64,000 nt of DNA from Paenibacillus oceani (GTDB taxonomy: Bacteria > Bacillota > Bacilli > Paenibacillales > NBRC-103111), in the NCBI RefSeq assembly GCF_014705615.1, contig NZ_JACXJA010000047.1:1-64000 (forward strand), given 5' to 3'. Position 1 is the first letter of the stretch. Every line of letters starts with the position of its first letter. Shown here one piece after another: positions 17,541 to 27,680 of this stretch. The position numbers were made by a program, and so were the translations under genes. A model generated the notes under the pieces. That model was not told the origin of the DNA and searched no databases. It saw only the letters and a program-made list of their open reading frames with translations.

Positions 17541-17881
17541 TCATTTCTGGCCGGCGTATTCGGAACTATGCCGATCGTTCGATTATATGCGGATCGTCGT
17601 AAAAAGCGACAATGCGGCGATAATGAGACGAAAATGCGATATACAACCGTACCGGTGCCAGTTACATTCAATGTAGCTGGCATCGTCCGTTTGTACGGAC
17701 GTAGCGGAGAGCCCTGTCTGCCCAAGAAGTTCGCATAGTCGTTGAAGGAAAGGAGGAAAAAGAAGTCGCGAATCGTCCCCGGTTATTGTACGATAGGGAC
17801 AATTACAAGCCAGGCGAACGACTTTGCAGAACAGATTTTGAACATCCTTCGGGATATTCAACGATCGGAAGGGGCTATTCC
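17541..17881. other. Intergenic region with one palindrome
   Basis: This 341-base gap holds no convincing gene. A near-perfect 27-base palindrome is at 17656-17682 (TGCCAG..ACAT / ATGT..CTGGCA, two internal mismatches) with no T run after it. It could be the end of the rbsK transcript or an operator for the next gene; the sequence does not decide. Confidence 0.5.
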
Positions 17882-19498
17882 ATGAGAAGCAGAAGGACGA
17901 TCGCGGCGGCGATCGCTATCGCATCTGTCCTGACCGTTGGATCAGGCTGCCGGCAAGAGTCCCCGGTCAAGCAACCGGAAGACGTTATTACTTCACCCGG
18001 GCCGGTGTCCGGCGGAAAACCCGTCCTCCGGGTGGCGACCAACGATAATTACTTTACGGGCAACAGCTATAAGGATCAATTGCCGGTATGGCAGGAAATC
18101 GAGAAACGGACCGGCGTTCAAATTGATTGGGAAGTGCTCCCCAGAGAACAATTCGGCGATTCGATCCGGTTGAGGCTGTCGAAAGGCACCGATTTGCCGG
18201 ATATTTTCTATATCCCGGACAGCGATCCGGTCACGTTGGCCGGCAAGGGGACGATCGTTCCGCTGGACGATCTGATCGCCGCACATGCCCCCAACATAGC
18301 CGCCTTCTTGCGGGATAATCCGGAAATCGACAAAAAGCTGCGGCTTGCGGACGGAAAACTGTATGCGCTTGCATCCGTGGTGACCGGCGTCGCCTACACC
18401 GATCCGTACGGACTGATGATCCGCAAAGATTGGCTGGATCGGCTCGGGCTGCAGGAACCGTCCACCCTGGACGAATGGCACGCCGTCTTGAAAGCGTTTA
18501 AGGAGAACGACCCGAACGGCAACGGTCTTCAGGACGAAATACCGCTGCTGCCGGATTTGGGGCTGAAAGGGTTGAAGCTGTTCGGAAGCGCCGTCGGCGG
18601 CCATCTGTTTTATAGCGACGGGTTCTACCCGGATGCGGACGGCACCGTGAAGTATGAGTGGCTGGAGCCGGAAACGAAAGAACTGGTGGAATGGTGGCGC
18701 AACTTGTATGCCGAGGGGCTGCTGGCTCCGGACTTTTTGACGAAATCGATGGATTCGTTTCTGTCCGAGGTATCGGCGGGACGTGTAGGCGCGCTTAACG
18801 GCTTCCTGAATCTGCGGCCCAAATACGAACTCGGCAATCGCCAGGCGGGCGATCCGCATGCGGAATGGGTGATGACCGCACCGCCAAAAGCAAAGGACGG
18901 CAGCGGATTTTATGAGATATACGGTCCGGTCAGCTCCTGGTTCGGCATATCGAGCAGCAGCCCGAATCAGGAACTCGCGATCCGCTGGCTCGATTACATC
19001 TATGCGAGCGAGGAAGGCAGCCGGATCGTCAATTTCGGAGTCGAAGGGCTCAGCTATACGATGGCGGACGGCAAGCCGCGGTTTACCGAATATGCGACCA
19101 ACCATCCGGACGGGTTGGACTTGACCCGGCTGCTCCGATCGTTAGGGGCGATGCCGACGATGCCGTGGATTCGCGCAGACAAAGGACCGCTGTCGTTTCA
19201 ACCGCAGGCGATGCTCGAATCCGATCCGGTCGGCGCGGAGCTGGCCAAGAAAGTGAAGCCCTATCTGATCCCGGCGATATCGCTGACGCTTCCCACTCCC
19301 GAGGAGAAAGAGACGGACGCGCTGTACGGCGCCCCGCTGCGCGCCTATGTCGAATCGGCTTTGGCCCGTTTCATTACAGGAGCGGATCAGATCGACTGGG
19401 AGCGGTTCAACGCTACGGTTGCCTCACTGGGTCTGAATCGCGTTCTGGAGGCAAAGCAGCGGCAGTACGACCGCTACAGGGGCGCCCCGGCGCCGTAA
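17882..19498 (+). CDS. Extracellular solute-binding lipoprotein (LplA-like)
   Basis: The 538-residue protein has a signal peptide with a basic start (MRSRRT), a hydrophobic core and a lipobox-like VGSGC, so it is probably lipid-anchored at about C22. The mature part is a type 1 periplasmic-binding fold of the large LplA-like kind: WQEIEKRTGVQIDWEV near the start, DLPDIFYIP, then RKDWLDRLGLQEPSTLDEW and DPNGNGLQDEIPL, a calcium-loop-like motif. The ATG at 17882 has GGAAGGGG upstream. No permease or ATPase gene is adjacent; the next gene, convergent, is a membrane-anchored AraC regulator. Likely ligand: an oligosaccharide, by family only. Confidence 0.9.
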   Translation: MRSRRTIAAAIAIASVLTVGSGCRQESPVKQPEDVITSPGPVSGGKPVLRVATNDNYFTGNSYKDQLPVWQEIEKRTGVQIDWEVLPREQFGDSIRLRLSKGTDLPDIFYIPDSDPVTLAGKGTIVPLDDLIAAHAPNIAAFLRDNPEIDKKLRLADGKLYALASVVTGVAYTDPYGLMIRKDWLDRLGLQEPSTLDEWHAVLKAFKENDPNGNGLQDEIPLLPDLGLKGLKLFGSAVGGHLFYSDGFYPDADGTVKYEWLEPETKELVEWWRNLYAEGLLAPDFLTKSMDSFLSEVSAGRVGALNGFLNLRPKYELGNRQAGDPHAEWVMTAPPKAKDGSGFYEIYGPVSSWFGISSSSPNQELAIRWLDYIYASEEGSRIVNFGVEGLSYTMADGKPRFTEYATNHPDGLDLTRLLRSLGAMPTMPWIRADKGPLSFQPQAMLESDPVGAELAKKVKPYLIPAISLTLPTPEEKETDALYGAPLRAYVESALARFITGADQIDWERFNATVASLGLNRVLEAKQRQYDRYRGAPAP

Positions 19499-19582
19499 GC
19501 GCCGTGTACAAGGCCCACCCCGCAGGCAGGCACTGCCGATTCCAGGCAGAAGCGACAGAAGCAAGCTGGGAGTTGTAGGGGC

Positions 19583-21850
19583 TCACCCTCGGCCGATCCG
19601 GTCTTGCAGCGCGATCCGGCGAAATTCGCCCGGCGTAACGCCATATATTTTCTTGAACATGCGGATAAATGAATTGACGTTCCGGTAACCGATCTCCCCC
19701 GCCACTTCGCCAATCCGGACGTCTTCGCCGGAGCTGAGCAGTTCCTTGGCCTTGCTCATCCGGAGCGCGTTCAAGTAATCGGTGAAGGTCATGCCGGTTT
19801 TGTCCCGGAAATAGGTGGATAAATAACTGCGCGACATTTGCAACTGATCGGCGACCGTCTCCAGCGACAGATCCTGACGGTAGTGCGTCATGATGTATTC
19901 CAGAACGAAGTCTTTCACCGGGTCCTGGCGCGCTTTCTTTTCCTGGACCAGCATGCAGGCTTCCTCGGTCATATCCGCGAGCAGGCGCTCCAACTGGCCG
20001 ATTCCGGTACACTTCCCGATCCGGTCGAAGGGCGAATGACGCTCCATGAAAATTTTCGTATCGAGCTGATAAAACAGCAGCGTTTTCTCGATCTTGGACG
20101 ATATTTCTTGTCCGAACAAAGCGAACCGATGCGCGCTCGCATGTTTCTCCTCCAGCCTGCGCATACATTTGCCGAGCAGTTCGAAGACGCGGTCCCGCTC
20201 GCCGGCCTGCAGCTGGATCGACAGTTCCTGATCGTCTGCCGGAGCGATCAGTAAATCGGGGACGGCAGACGAACGTTTCGTGACGATCTGCGTCTCGCAG
20301 GCCAGCCGCCGTTCCAGAAGCATGAGGCAGGCCTCCTCATAGGCCGACGCGAATTCACCGGGACGGCATGACAACGGAGGAACCGCTATCGTCATCAGGA
20401 AAAACGTCTGGTCCCGGTCCGCGATATGCTTGAGGCGGTTCAATACGTTCAGAATCTCGCCGGTATCCACTTCGCCGCTCACGAGGGTAAGCACTTGGTC
20501 GCGTTCCACTTGCAGCGTGGTCGATTCCGCGAAACCTTCGCCGAGCTGCAGAGCGATCAGCTCCCGGATATAATAGGACGCCTTCTCGCGTTCTTCGGCG
20601 GACAGCCCGTCGAACCGGTCCGTGAATGTAAGCCGAAATAGGATCAGCCGGAACGGTTTATCAGTGTCGATCAGCTCGTTCAGGCTTTGCTGATGCATGT
20701 TTTTCACCTTGCTCAAGTAGCCGTACGATTTGAGCAGATCGTTCTTCTGAACGAGATCGGTGCGGATTTCACGCTCGGAACGCACGATATCGGATATTTT
20801 GTCGCTGATCCAATCCAGCTCGCGAATATTAGTCTTCGATGGCTGCGGAGAGCCCGATTTCTGAAAGCCGGAGATCATCTTGCGGATCGGACTGTTGAAC
20901 TTGAGACTGAGCACGACCGCCAGGAAAAATCCGATAAGAAGCGCGCTCCCCAGAACGGAAACGAGCACAACGTTAAGCCGGGACACTTGGCCCGCGATAT
21001 GAGAGAACGGAACGATATTGATATAGGTGAAGCCGGTATCGGCGCCTTTTCTGTAAAACAAGTAGTTATCGCCGCTCTTCACGTGCCCTTCTCCGGAGCC
21101 GAAAGACTGCGCAAGCGTATTCATCTCCCACGGCGCACCGTGCTGAAACAACGGCTGGCCGTCCGGGCCCAGAATGAGGAGCTGATTGTTCGGGGAGACA
21201 TGGAACCGTTCGAACAGCTTTCCCGCGTCGAGAAAAGCAACAATCGCATACGATCCGGATTTCATCAGGATGGGAAACAGCATCCCTTTATCGGAGATGC
21301 CGTTGATCGGCGAAGTGGAATAAAAGCCGGCCGCAGGGTACAAGCGGAACGCAGAACTGCCGCTCTTCCATTGTTGCGACCAGAAATCCGCACCGTAACG
21401 ATCGCTCGCGTATTGCTTCGTGAACAGATCCGGCATGCCGCCGGTCCCGTTTTTCTCCAGAAAGTAAGAACGGTCGGGATTGTAGATGACAATATTGTTC
21501 AGAAACAACAGCGGATTGCCAGTTAGCGTTTTCATTTGCTCGATCGCCTGGGCCGCCAGCGTGTAGTTGTAGACGTCCGGACTTTTGCCCAAAGCCGTAA
21601 CGGGCCGGCTCATGCCGAGCTGCATCAGATTAAACTCGATCAGGTTGAAATGCTTCTCGTAGCTGTCGACCGATTTAGCCAAGCCCAGCATATTGTAGCT
21701 GACGATATCCCGGTGAACGTTCGTTTTGAAAAAAGTGAACGAGAACAGATTAAACGAAAGCAGCAGCACGATCAGCAGCAGGAAGGAAGAAAGCAGTCTG
21801 ACAAATAAGGAATTCCACTTCAGCGACAGCGGAACGAAGCGGTTTATCAT
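19583..21850 (-). CDS. Membrane-anchored AraC-family regulator (YesN/LplR-like)
   Basis: The 755-residue protein has a membrane segment at about 12-33, an extracytoplasmic sensor region of about 240 residues and a second membrane segment at about 290-312 (VVLVSVLGSALLIGFFLAVVLSL). A HAMP-like and central region follows. The C-terminal AraC HTH pair (about 650-745) contains YIMTHYRQDLSLETVADQL, MSRSYLSTYFRDKTG and IGEVAGEIGYRNVNSFIRMFKK. AGGAGG precedes the ATG. It lies between two solute-binding lipoprotein genes and is divergent from the second, the usual layout for a regulator sensing an external sugar and driving the transporter gene. Confidence 0.92.
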   Translation of the reverse strand: MINRFVPLSLKWNSLFVRLLSSFLLLIVLLLSFNLFSFTFFKTNVHRDIVSYNMLGLAKSVDSYEKHFNLIEFNLMQLGMSRPVTALGKSPDVYNYTLAAQAIEQMKTLTGNPLLFLNNIVIYNPDRSYFLEKNGTGGMPDLFTKQYASDRYGADFWSQQWKSGSSAFRLYPAAGFYSTSPINGISDKGMLFPILMKSGSYAIVAFLDAGKLFERFHVSPNNQLLILGPDGQPLFQHGAPWEMNTLAQSFGSGEGHVKSGDNYLFYRKGADTGFTYINIVPFSHIAGQVSRLNVVLVSVLGSALLIGFFLAVVLSLKFNSPIRKMISGFQKSGSPQPSKTNIRELDWISDKISDIVRSEREIRTDLVQKNDLLKSYGYLSKVKNMHQQSLNELIDTDKPFRLILFRLTFTDRFDGLSAEEREKASYYIRELIALQLGEGFAESTTLQVERDQVLTLVSGEVDTGEILNVLNRLKHIADRDQTFFLMTIAVPPLSCRPGEFASAYEEACLMLLERRLACETQIVTKRSSAVPDLLIAPADDQELSIQLQAGERDRVFELLGKCMRRLEEKHASAHRFALFGQEISSKIEKTLLFYQLDTKIFMERHSPFDRIGKCTGIGQLERLLADMTEEACMLVQEKKARQDPVKDFVLEYIMTHYRQDLSLETVADQLQMSRSYLSTYFRDKTGMTFTDYLNALRMSKAKELLSSGEDVRIGEVAGEIGYRNVNSFIRMFKKIYGVTPGEFRRIALQDRIGRG

Positions 21851-21996
21851 AAGCGTTCCTCCTAGCGGTATTCAAGCGATGTAGTAATCGATTTCCATCC
21901 TATTTTATTATAGGGTCCGGGCCCGATGCCGGTCAACGGCTGAAATGGGACCTCCCGAACGAATTCATTCGACGACAACGATAAGGGGTGCCAGTC

Positions 21997-23334
21997 ATGA
22001 GTAAAAAGGGTTGGACGACAGCGATCAGCGTTCTGGTAGGAGCAAGTCTGCTGACCGCGTGCGGAGGCAATACGACGAGCGAAGGCAACGGGAACGGCGG
22101 CAAGGAGACGGCCAAACCGCCTGTCGAAGATCAAGTTAGCCAAGAGCCTGTCGAGCTTGTCATTCAAGATCAGGGCGGAGCTTCGGAGGAAGTATTCAAC
22201 CAGTCGTACGGCGCTTTCATTAAGCAAAAATTCCCCAACTATACGATCAAATATATTCAGGCGGCGAAAGGCACGACGCTGCAAGATCTCATCGTAGCCG
22301 GTCAGCACGTGGATATTATTATCGCAGGCATTAACGGCATGCCGGACCCGCTGTTCGGGCTCGATATGAAGTTCGATATGACCGAGCTGATCAAGAAACA
22401 CGGCGTCGATCTCAGTAAATTCGAATCGACGCTAATCGACGGGATCAAGACGATGGGCGACGGCAAACTGTACTTCCTGCCGGTGACGAATCTGGTACAG
22501 GTGATGTTTTACAACAAAAGCATCTTCGATAAGTTCGGCATTCCGTATCCGAAAGACGGTATGACGTGGGACGAGGTCGGCGAGCTGAACCGGAAACTGA
22601 CCCGCAGCGAAGGCGGCGTCTCCTATATGGGGTACTCGGCATCCCCCGCCCATATTCTCAATATGAGCCAGTATTCGATGCCGCTCTACGACCCGCAGAG
22701 CAAGAAACCGATGCTGACCGACGAACGGTGGCGGCTGGCGCTGGAGACGTATTTCCTGAACCAGGCGACTTCCGGCTACAAGGAATGGGCCACGACGAAG
22801 AAAAAGGTGCCGTATTACACCGAGATGACCGCCTCGCAGGAGCTGGCGATGATGGTGTTCAACTCGCAGTTTCCGTTCGACGGCCCTCAGCACGTCAAGG
22901 ACATCGATTGGGACCTCGTCTCGCTTCCGGTCCTGAAAGACAAGCCGAAGCTGGGCTCGCAGCCGAATCCGAAAACCTTCGCGATCACGAAAACGTCGAA
23001 AAATAAAGACGCCGCGATGGAAGTCATTAAATATATGACGTCGGCCGAGATGCAGATGAACTTCTCCAAGCAAGGTTATATGACTGTACTGAATGACGAT
23101 ACGATCAAAAAAGCAATCGGCACGGAAAGCCAGCACAAAGGGAAAAACTGGGGCGCCGTCTATTACAACAACTTCGCTCCAATGGCGTACAAAAGCATCT
23201 ACGATACGAAAATACTGTCGTTCCTGACGCCGAATGTACTGAAGCTCGTGACGGGCGAAACCGATCTGAACAGCGCGATTCGCAGCGCGCAGGAGCAGGC
23301 GGAGAAATATGTGGAGAGCGAGATGAAGAAATAA
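21997..23334 (+). CDS. Extracellular solute-binding lipoprotein
   Basis: The 445-residue protein has a signal peptide with a good lipobox (SLLTACGG), a Gly/Asn-rich tether and a type 1 solute-binding fold: FPNYTIKYIQAAKGTTLQDLI, then MFYNKSIFDKFGIPYPKDGMTW. It resembles the solute-binding protein at 51332-52648, including FDKFGxxYPxDGMTWD and the C-terminal KGKN...YYNN segment, so the two are paralogues. The ATG at 21997 has AAGGGG upstream; a GTG at 21988 overlaps that site. It is divergent from the AraC regulator gene. No permease genes follow. Confidence 0.9.
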   Translation: MSKKGWTTAISVLVGASLLTACGGNTTSEGNGNGGKETAKPPVEDQVSQEPVELVIQDQGGASEEVFNQSYGAFIKQKFPNYTIKYIQAAKGTTLQDLIVAGQHVDIIIAGINGMPDPLFGLDMKFDMTELIKKHGVDLSKFESTLIDGIKTMGDGKLYFLPVTNLVQVMFYNKSIFDKFGIPYPKDGMTWDEVGELNRKLTRSEGGVSYMGYSASPAHILNMSQYSMPLYDPQSKKPMLTDERWRLALETYFLNQATSGYKEWATTKKKVPYYTEMTASQELAMMVFNSQFPFDGPQHVKDIDWDLVSLPVLKDKPKLGSQPNPKTFAITKTSKNKDAAMEVIKYMTSAEMQMNFSKQGYMTVLNDDTIKKAIGTESQHKGKNWGAVYYNNFAPMAYKSIYDTKILSFLTPNVLKLVTGETDLNSAIRSAQEQAEKYVESEMKK

Positions 23335-23499
23335 GAAAAGCTTTTAAACTCTCTATAAAGATAAGAAAAGAAAAGCTTCTAAACGAAGCTTGTTCTACGC
23401 GATGAATGACTCTGTGGTCTGTGTAAGAAGGCAGCTTTTTTAGCGAGCAAAATGGGTTCGCCCTTGCTAAAAGCGTATTACGTATGGGCCTTAGAACGA
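23335..23499. other. Gap after the solute-binding gene, short direct repeat
   Basis: AAGAAAAGCTTTTAAAC at 23333-23349 recurs with one change about 33 bases later. The second copy is part of an AAGCTT...GAAGCTT hairpin that could act as a weak terminator. The rest up to the dispersed repeat shows nothing recognisable. Confidence 0.4.
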
Positions 23500-23692
23500 G
23501 ATAAGAGTCTCTGCCACCCTCTATTTTCGGCCTTTTTGAAAAACCGAAGCGAATAAAGGCGGTTTGCACCCCTTATTTCAATCAGCAAATGGAGTCTGCA
23601 CCATTTTCGCGGATTTTAGAAGCTTCAAACCGCTCTTATTTCCCTGTCTAAGCTCGGTTCAGACAAAATAAAGGGTGCAAACCACTCTTATC
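23500..23692. repeat. Dispersed intergenic repeat, copy A
   Basis: About 193 bases, clearly the same sequence as the copy at 28048-28239, with weaker copies at 43901-44137 and 61784-61955. Inside, AATAAGxGGTGCAAACCG-like units occur in both orientations (GGTTTGCACCCCTTATT at about 23556 and AAATAAAGGGTGCAAACC at about 23667). One strand could therefore fold into a long imperfect hairpin. No transposase gene is associated; MITE-like by appearance. Confidence 0.8.
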
Positions 23693-23740
23693 CAAATCAA
23701 AGGAAATGCTGCAGCTACTTGAAACACGGGAGGAATTCCG

Positions 23741-25693
23741 ATGAAGGTAACCGACTTGGAACATGGCAAGCTGGGCATCTACGATGTCAAAGATCAGTTG
23801 AAGCGGCATGTTTACAGCCGTTCGGCGGAAGCTTTCGCAGCGGGGGACCGGGACCGGGACGAGGTTGTTACGCTGGAGCAGCTAGAACGGCGCAAAAGCC
23901 GGATGAGGAGCGCGTTTATTCAATCGCTTGGCGGTCTTCCGCCGAGCGATTGCCCGCTCGATCCGCTCCTTACCGGTACTTTACAGCGCGACGGCTATAC
24001 GATCGACAAGGTAATATTCCAGTCGCGGCCTAATCATTGGGTGACGGCAAACTTGTACATTCCTGCGGGAACCGGCGCGCCTTCCGCGGCGGTGCTGCAT
24101 TTGTGCGGGCACAACCCTCTGGCTAAGCAGGGCGACGTGTATCAGATCGTCTCGCAGCATCTTGTCCGCGCCGGTCTGATCGTGCTGACGATCGATCCGA
24201 TCGGCCAGGGCGAGCGGCTCAGCTATTACGACCGCGATACGAGCGACACCAGGGTTGCCGCCTCCACGCGAGAGCACGAATACGCCGGCAGGCAAAGCTT
24301 GCCGCTCGGCGACTGCTCGGCCCGCTACTTCATTCACGACGCGATGCGCGCGGTCGATTATCTCTGCACGCGGCCGGAGGTCGATCCGGCGAAAATCGGC
24401 GTCACCGGCTGTTCCGGCGGCGGGATGCAGACAAGCATGATGATGCTGTGCGACCCCCGCATCGCGGCTGCCGCGCCCGCTGCCTTCATTATGAATCGCG
24501 AATCCTACATGTACGCGGGACAGGCGCAAGACGCGGAGCAAATATGGCCAGGCCTTGCGAAGCTTGGCTTCGATCACGAAGACCTGCTTATGGCTATGGC
24601 GCCGCGTCCCGCGCTCGTCTTGGCGGCAGAGTACGATTTCTTCCCAATCGAAGGAACCCGCAGAACGGTTGAGCGGACGAGACGGTTTTGGGACATGTAC
24701 GGCAGCTGCGGAGAAGCGGGTCTGGAATATTTCGAAGACGCCTGCGTCCATACGTATTCGCCTCCTATGGCGAAAGCGGCGGCTGTATTTTTCAGCAAAC
24801 ATCTGCTGGGCAAGCCGCCCGTTTGCTCGTGGGAAGGGATACAACCGATTTCCCCGGAGCTGCTTGGGTGCACGAAAAGCGGGCAACTGCGCGGCGACAG
24901 AGGCGATGCGCGCGCCATCCATGAGGCGAACTGCGGCCGGCTTGCCCTTCTGGAAGAAGCTTCAACCGCGATGCCGGAGCCGGCAAGGAAGGAGCGGGCG
25001 CTCGTCTGGCTGCGCGAGCGGGTATACGGCGGGCGATCGCCCTGTCCGCTTAATCCGCGAAGGGCCGTACTCGGCAAGCTGGACGAGGAGCTCAGCGTCG
25101 AACGTATCCTGTGGTGGAGCCAGACGTCGCTGTTCAATCATGGGTTGCTATTCCGTTCAAGCGAATGCGAGGGGCCGGCATCGTCTGTCACGATCGGCCT
25201 GTGGGCGCGCGGCACGAAAAGCATCGGGCCACGTCTTCGCTGGATTCGCGAAACGTGCAAGGCCGGCCGGGCGGTATTCGTCCTCGACGTATCCGGCGAT
25301 GGAGCCGTTATGCCGAACGGCGTTACGGCGGCCGGCGGCATGCACGATTTTTTCGGCACGATCCATAAGTTTGCCACCGATCTGTATGGGCTGGATGACA
25401 GCTTGGCCGCACTGCGGACGTACGACGTCGTGCGCGCCCTCGATCTTGTTGAGTCGCTCAGCGGCGGAGAGAATCCCGACATCCGGCTGTATGCGGGCGG
25501 ACGGTTCGGCATGTACGCAGCATTGGCCGCGATTCTGGACGACCGGTTGAAGCAGGTCGAAACTGTGAACGGGATAAGCAGTATCGCCGACTTCGTTCGT
25601 TCGCGTGAGTACGATCCGCTGGACAGCGAAGGCATCATCATGCCCGGTATGCTCCGGTATTTCGACTTGCCGGATATAGAACGGTGGACATAA
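23741..25693 (+). CDS. Large alpha/beta hydrolase (acetyl xylan esterase-like)
   Basis: A 650-residue cytoplasmic protein without signal peptide. Residues about 90-360 form an alpha/beta hydrolase: the oxyanion strand HLCGHNPLAKQGD, DPIGQGER, the nucleophile elbow GCSGGG with S225, LAAEYDFFP and ACVHTYSPP supplying the likely acid and histidine. The remaining 280 residues look like a second, degenerate hydrolase-type half (FVLDVSGDGA, a LYAGGRFGMYAAL elbow region lacking the GxSxG serine). Such proteins deacetylate sugars or cleave ester substituents. It is followed 31 bases later by a DUF4838 gene, so the two are probably cotranscribed. Confidence 0.85.
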   Translation: MKVTDLEHGKLGIYDVKDQLKRHVYSRSAEAFAAGDRDRDEVVTLEQLERRKSRMRSAFIQSLGGLPPSDCPLDPLLTGTLQRDGYTIDKVIFQSRPNHWVTANLYIPAGTGAPSAAVLHLCGHNPLAKQGDVYQIVSQHLVRAGLIVLTIDPIGQGERLSYYDRDTSDTRVAASTREHEYAGRQSLPLGDCSARYFIHDAMRAVDYLCTRPEVDPAKIGVTGCSGGGMQTSMMMLCDPRIAAAAPAAFIMNRESYMYAGQAQDAEQIWPGLAKLGFDHEDLLMAMAPRPALVLAAEYDFFPIEGTRRTVERTRRFWDMYGSCGEAGLEYFEDACVHTYSPPMAKAAAVFFSKHLLGKPPVCSWEGIQPISPELLGCTKSGQLRGDRGDARAIHEANCGRLALLEEASTAMPEPARKERALVWLRERVYGGRSPCPLNPRRAVLGKLDEELSVERILWWSQTSLFNHGLLFRSSECEGPASSVTIGLWARGTKSIGPRLRWIRETCKAGRAVFVLDVSGDGAVMPNGVTAAGGMHDFFGTIHKFATDLYGLDDSLAALRTYDVVRALDLVESLSGGENPDIRLYAGGRFGMYAALAAILDDRLKQVETVNGISSIADFVRSREYDPLDSEGIIMPGMLRYFDLPDIERWT

Positions 25694-25724
25694 GGCGTTA
25701 CAATTCAAAAAGGAGGAAGGAAGG

Positions 25725-27680
25725 ATGCGCAAACCTTCTTGGTCGGCTATTCTGCTATTCTTATTCCTCCTTGCATGCATCGGAGGCGTTATCATGCTTA
25801 AGGACCACGAGAACAGCTTGTACTTGGTATACAAAGGGGAACCTAGGGCGGTCATCGTCCGGCAAAATGGCGCGATCGGCAAGGAAGCGATCGACGAGCT
25901 GCGCAGCCGGATTCGCAAGGCGACCGGAGCGGACCTACCTGTAGTGGATGCGGAGGAACTGGAACGTCTGGACGTACCCGAGTCCCATATCCGCCTCCTG
26001 GTCGGGCCCGGCCCGATGACGGAAGCGGCGGGCATACGTGCCGTTGATCTGAAGCAGGAAGCTTACCGGGTCGCGGTGAGAGACAACCGGCTCGTCCTGA
26101 CGGGAGCGAGCCATGCCGCCATTTTGTATGCGGTAAGTTATCTCCTCGACGCATCGATCGGTGTCCGTTACTTGTGGCCGGGCGAGCTCGGCACGTACGT
26201 CCCCCGCCGGGACACGCTGGAACTGCCCGACATGGACGTGACCCGACAGCCCGAGGCGGAACAGCGGAGATTGCGGGCGATCGAGAAAGGGCCGGAGATC
26301 GAGCGCTGGTTAGGCGTCCATCTGATGGGGAGCCGCAGCCAGTTTGCCTTCGGTCATGCCTTCACGGCGTGGTATGACAAATACGGGAAGGCGCATCCCG
26401 AATACTTCGCACAGCCGCCTGCCGGCCAGCAGCAGGTCCTCTCCGAACGGGTCAAGCTGGACCTCAGCAAAGAGGCGGTCGATGACGTCATTATCCGTGA
26501 ATGGCAAGCGGCGGGATCGCCGGACAATTGGAACGTGTCTCCCAATGACGGGAGCGGCTTCTGCATCAGTGCAGATTGCCTCGCGATGGACGAACCGGCC
26601 GGGCAATCGATCGACGCGATCTGGAAAGCCGAAGGCCAGCTTACCGCGCGATACGTCAAGTTTTGGAACCGGCTGCTCGGCAAGATGCGGGTCCTCAATC
26701 CTAACGTAACACTTTCGACTTACGCCTACAGCTCCTACAAGGAGCCGCCTCCCAACGGCCTGAAGCTGAAGGACGGCATGGTGATCGGCTTTGTGCACAC
26801 CTTTCAGGCATACGAGCAATGGCAGGGGTGGCACGATACTGGGGCGAAGCTGTTTCTGCGCCCGAACTGGTGGCACTCGGGGGCGATCGCTCCGAATCTG
26901 ATGCTGCATGCGACCGGCAACTATTTCAAGTTCGCCCAGCAGCACGGCATGATCGGCTTCGACTTTGACAGCATTATGGGGTACTGGGGGACGCAGGGAC
27001 TTAACTATTACTTAATCGCCCGGCTGTCGGCGCGTCCCGAGTTGTCCGTGGACGACGTGATAGCGGAATACGCCTCCGCCTTCGGGAAGGCTGCTCCGGT
27101 CATTCGGGACTATATCGGCTACTGGGAGCGCTTCTCCGAGGAAACGGCCTACAACGTATCCGCCGGCAACGGCGTGACGATGGACCCGAACGGCCGGTTC
27201 GAAACCGTCGTCAGGCAGTATGACCTTCCCGGCTCCCCGCTCAACAGCGGCTGGTACACGCTTCCGTACCTGTATACGGACTCGGTGCTCGGCGAAGCCT
27301 ATGCCATACTCGACCGGGCCGATCAGGCTGTAGCCGGCGACAGGGACGACGCTGCAGAGGAAGTGAAGCAGCGCATCGCCTTTTTGCGCGAAGGGCTGCA
27401 CCATCTGGAGCTGACCCGTGAGGTGATCCGGTACGGCTATGAGAAGACGCGTCCGGACGGAGCGACGCGGGAGCAATTTATAGCGAAAAGCGAAGAACTC
27501 GACCGGTACCGGAAAGAAATCTCGGCCAGACACGTCATCTCGTACGACGCGCTTCTGTCGTCCGAGCAACGGCGGAACATTCCTACGATACTAAGCCGGA
27601 CGACCGGCTGGGATCAAACGAATCCCGGCGCCGGCGGCCCAAGCGGCGCCGAGCTGGACGAACAATTCCGCGGCTTGTGA
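25725..27680 (+). CDS. DUF4838 protein with N-terminal membrane anchor
   Basis: The 651-residue protein starts with a short cytoplasmic stretch and one hydrophobic segment (about 6-26), likely a signal anchor. An N-terminal carbohydrate-enzyme-type domain (AVIVRQNGAIGKEAIDELRSRI ... LLVGPG) like that of alpha-glucuronidase-family proteins follows. The DUF4838 domain (about 170-520, with HAFTAWYDKYGKAHPEYFA, WNVSPNDGSGFC, LSTYAYSSYKEPP and FDFDSIMGYWGTQGLNYY) completes it. DUF4838 proteins are thought to be glycoside-hydrolase-like enzymes; no reaction is established. GGAGGAAGG precedes the ATG. It sits downstream of the esterase gene. Confidence 0.82.
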   Translation: MRKPSWSAILLFLFLLACIGGVIMLKDHENSLYLVYKGEPRAVIVRQNGAIGKEAIDELRSRIRKATGADLPVVDAEELERLDVPESHIRLLVGPGPMTEAAGIRAVDLKQEAYRVAVRDNRLVLTGASHAAILYAVSYLLDASIGVRYLWPGELGTYVPRRDTLELPDMDVTRQPEAEQRRLRAIEKGPEIERWLGVHLMGSRSQFAFGHAFTAWYDKYGKAHPEYFAQPPAGQQQVLSERVKLDLSKEAVDDVIIREWQAAGSPDNWNVSPNDGSGFCISADCLAMDEPAGQSIDAIWKAEGQLTARYVKFWNRLLGKMRVLNPNVTLSTYAYSSYKEPPPNGLKLKDGMVIGFVHTFQAYEQWQGWHDTGAKLFLRPNWWHSGAIAPNLMLHATGNYFKFAQQHGMIGFDFDSIMGYWGTQGLNYYLIARLSARPELSVDDVIAEYASAFGKAAPVIRDYIGYWERFSEETAYNVSAGNGVTMDPNGRFETVVRQYDLPGSPLNSGWYTLPYLYTDSVLGEAYAILDRADQAVAGDRDDAAEEVKQRIAFLREGLHHLELTREVIRYGYEKTRPDGATREQFIAKSEELDRYRKEISARHVISYDALLSSEQRRNIPTILSRTTGWDQTNPGAGGPSGAELDEQFRGL

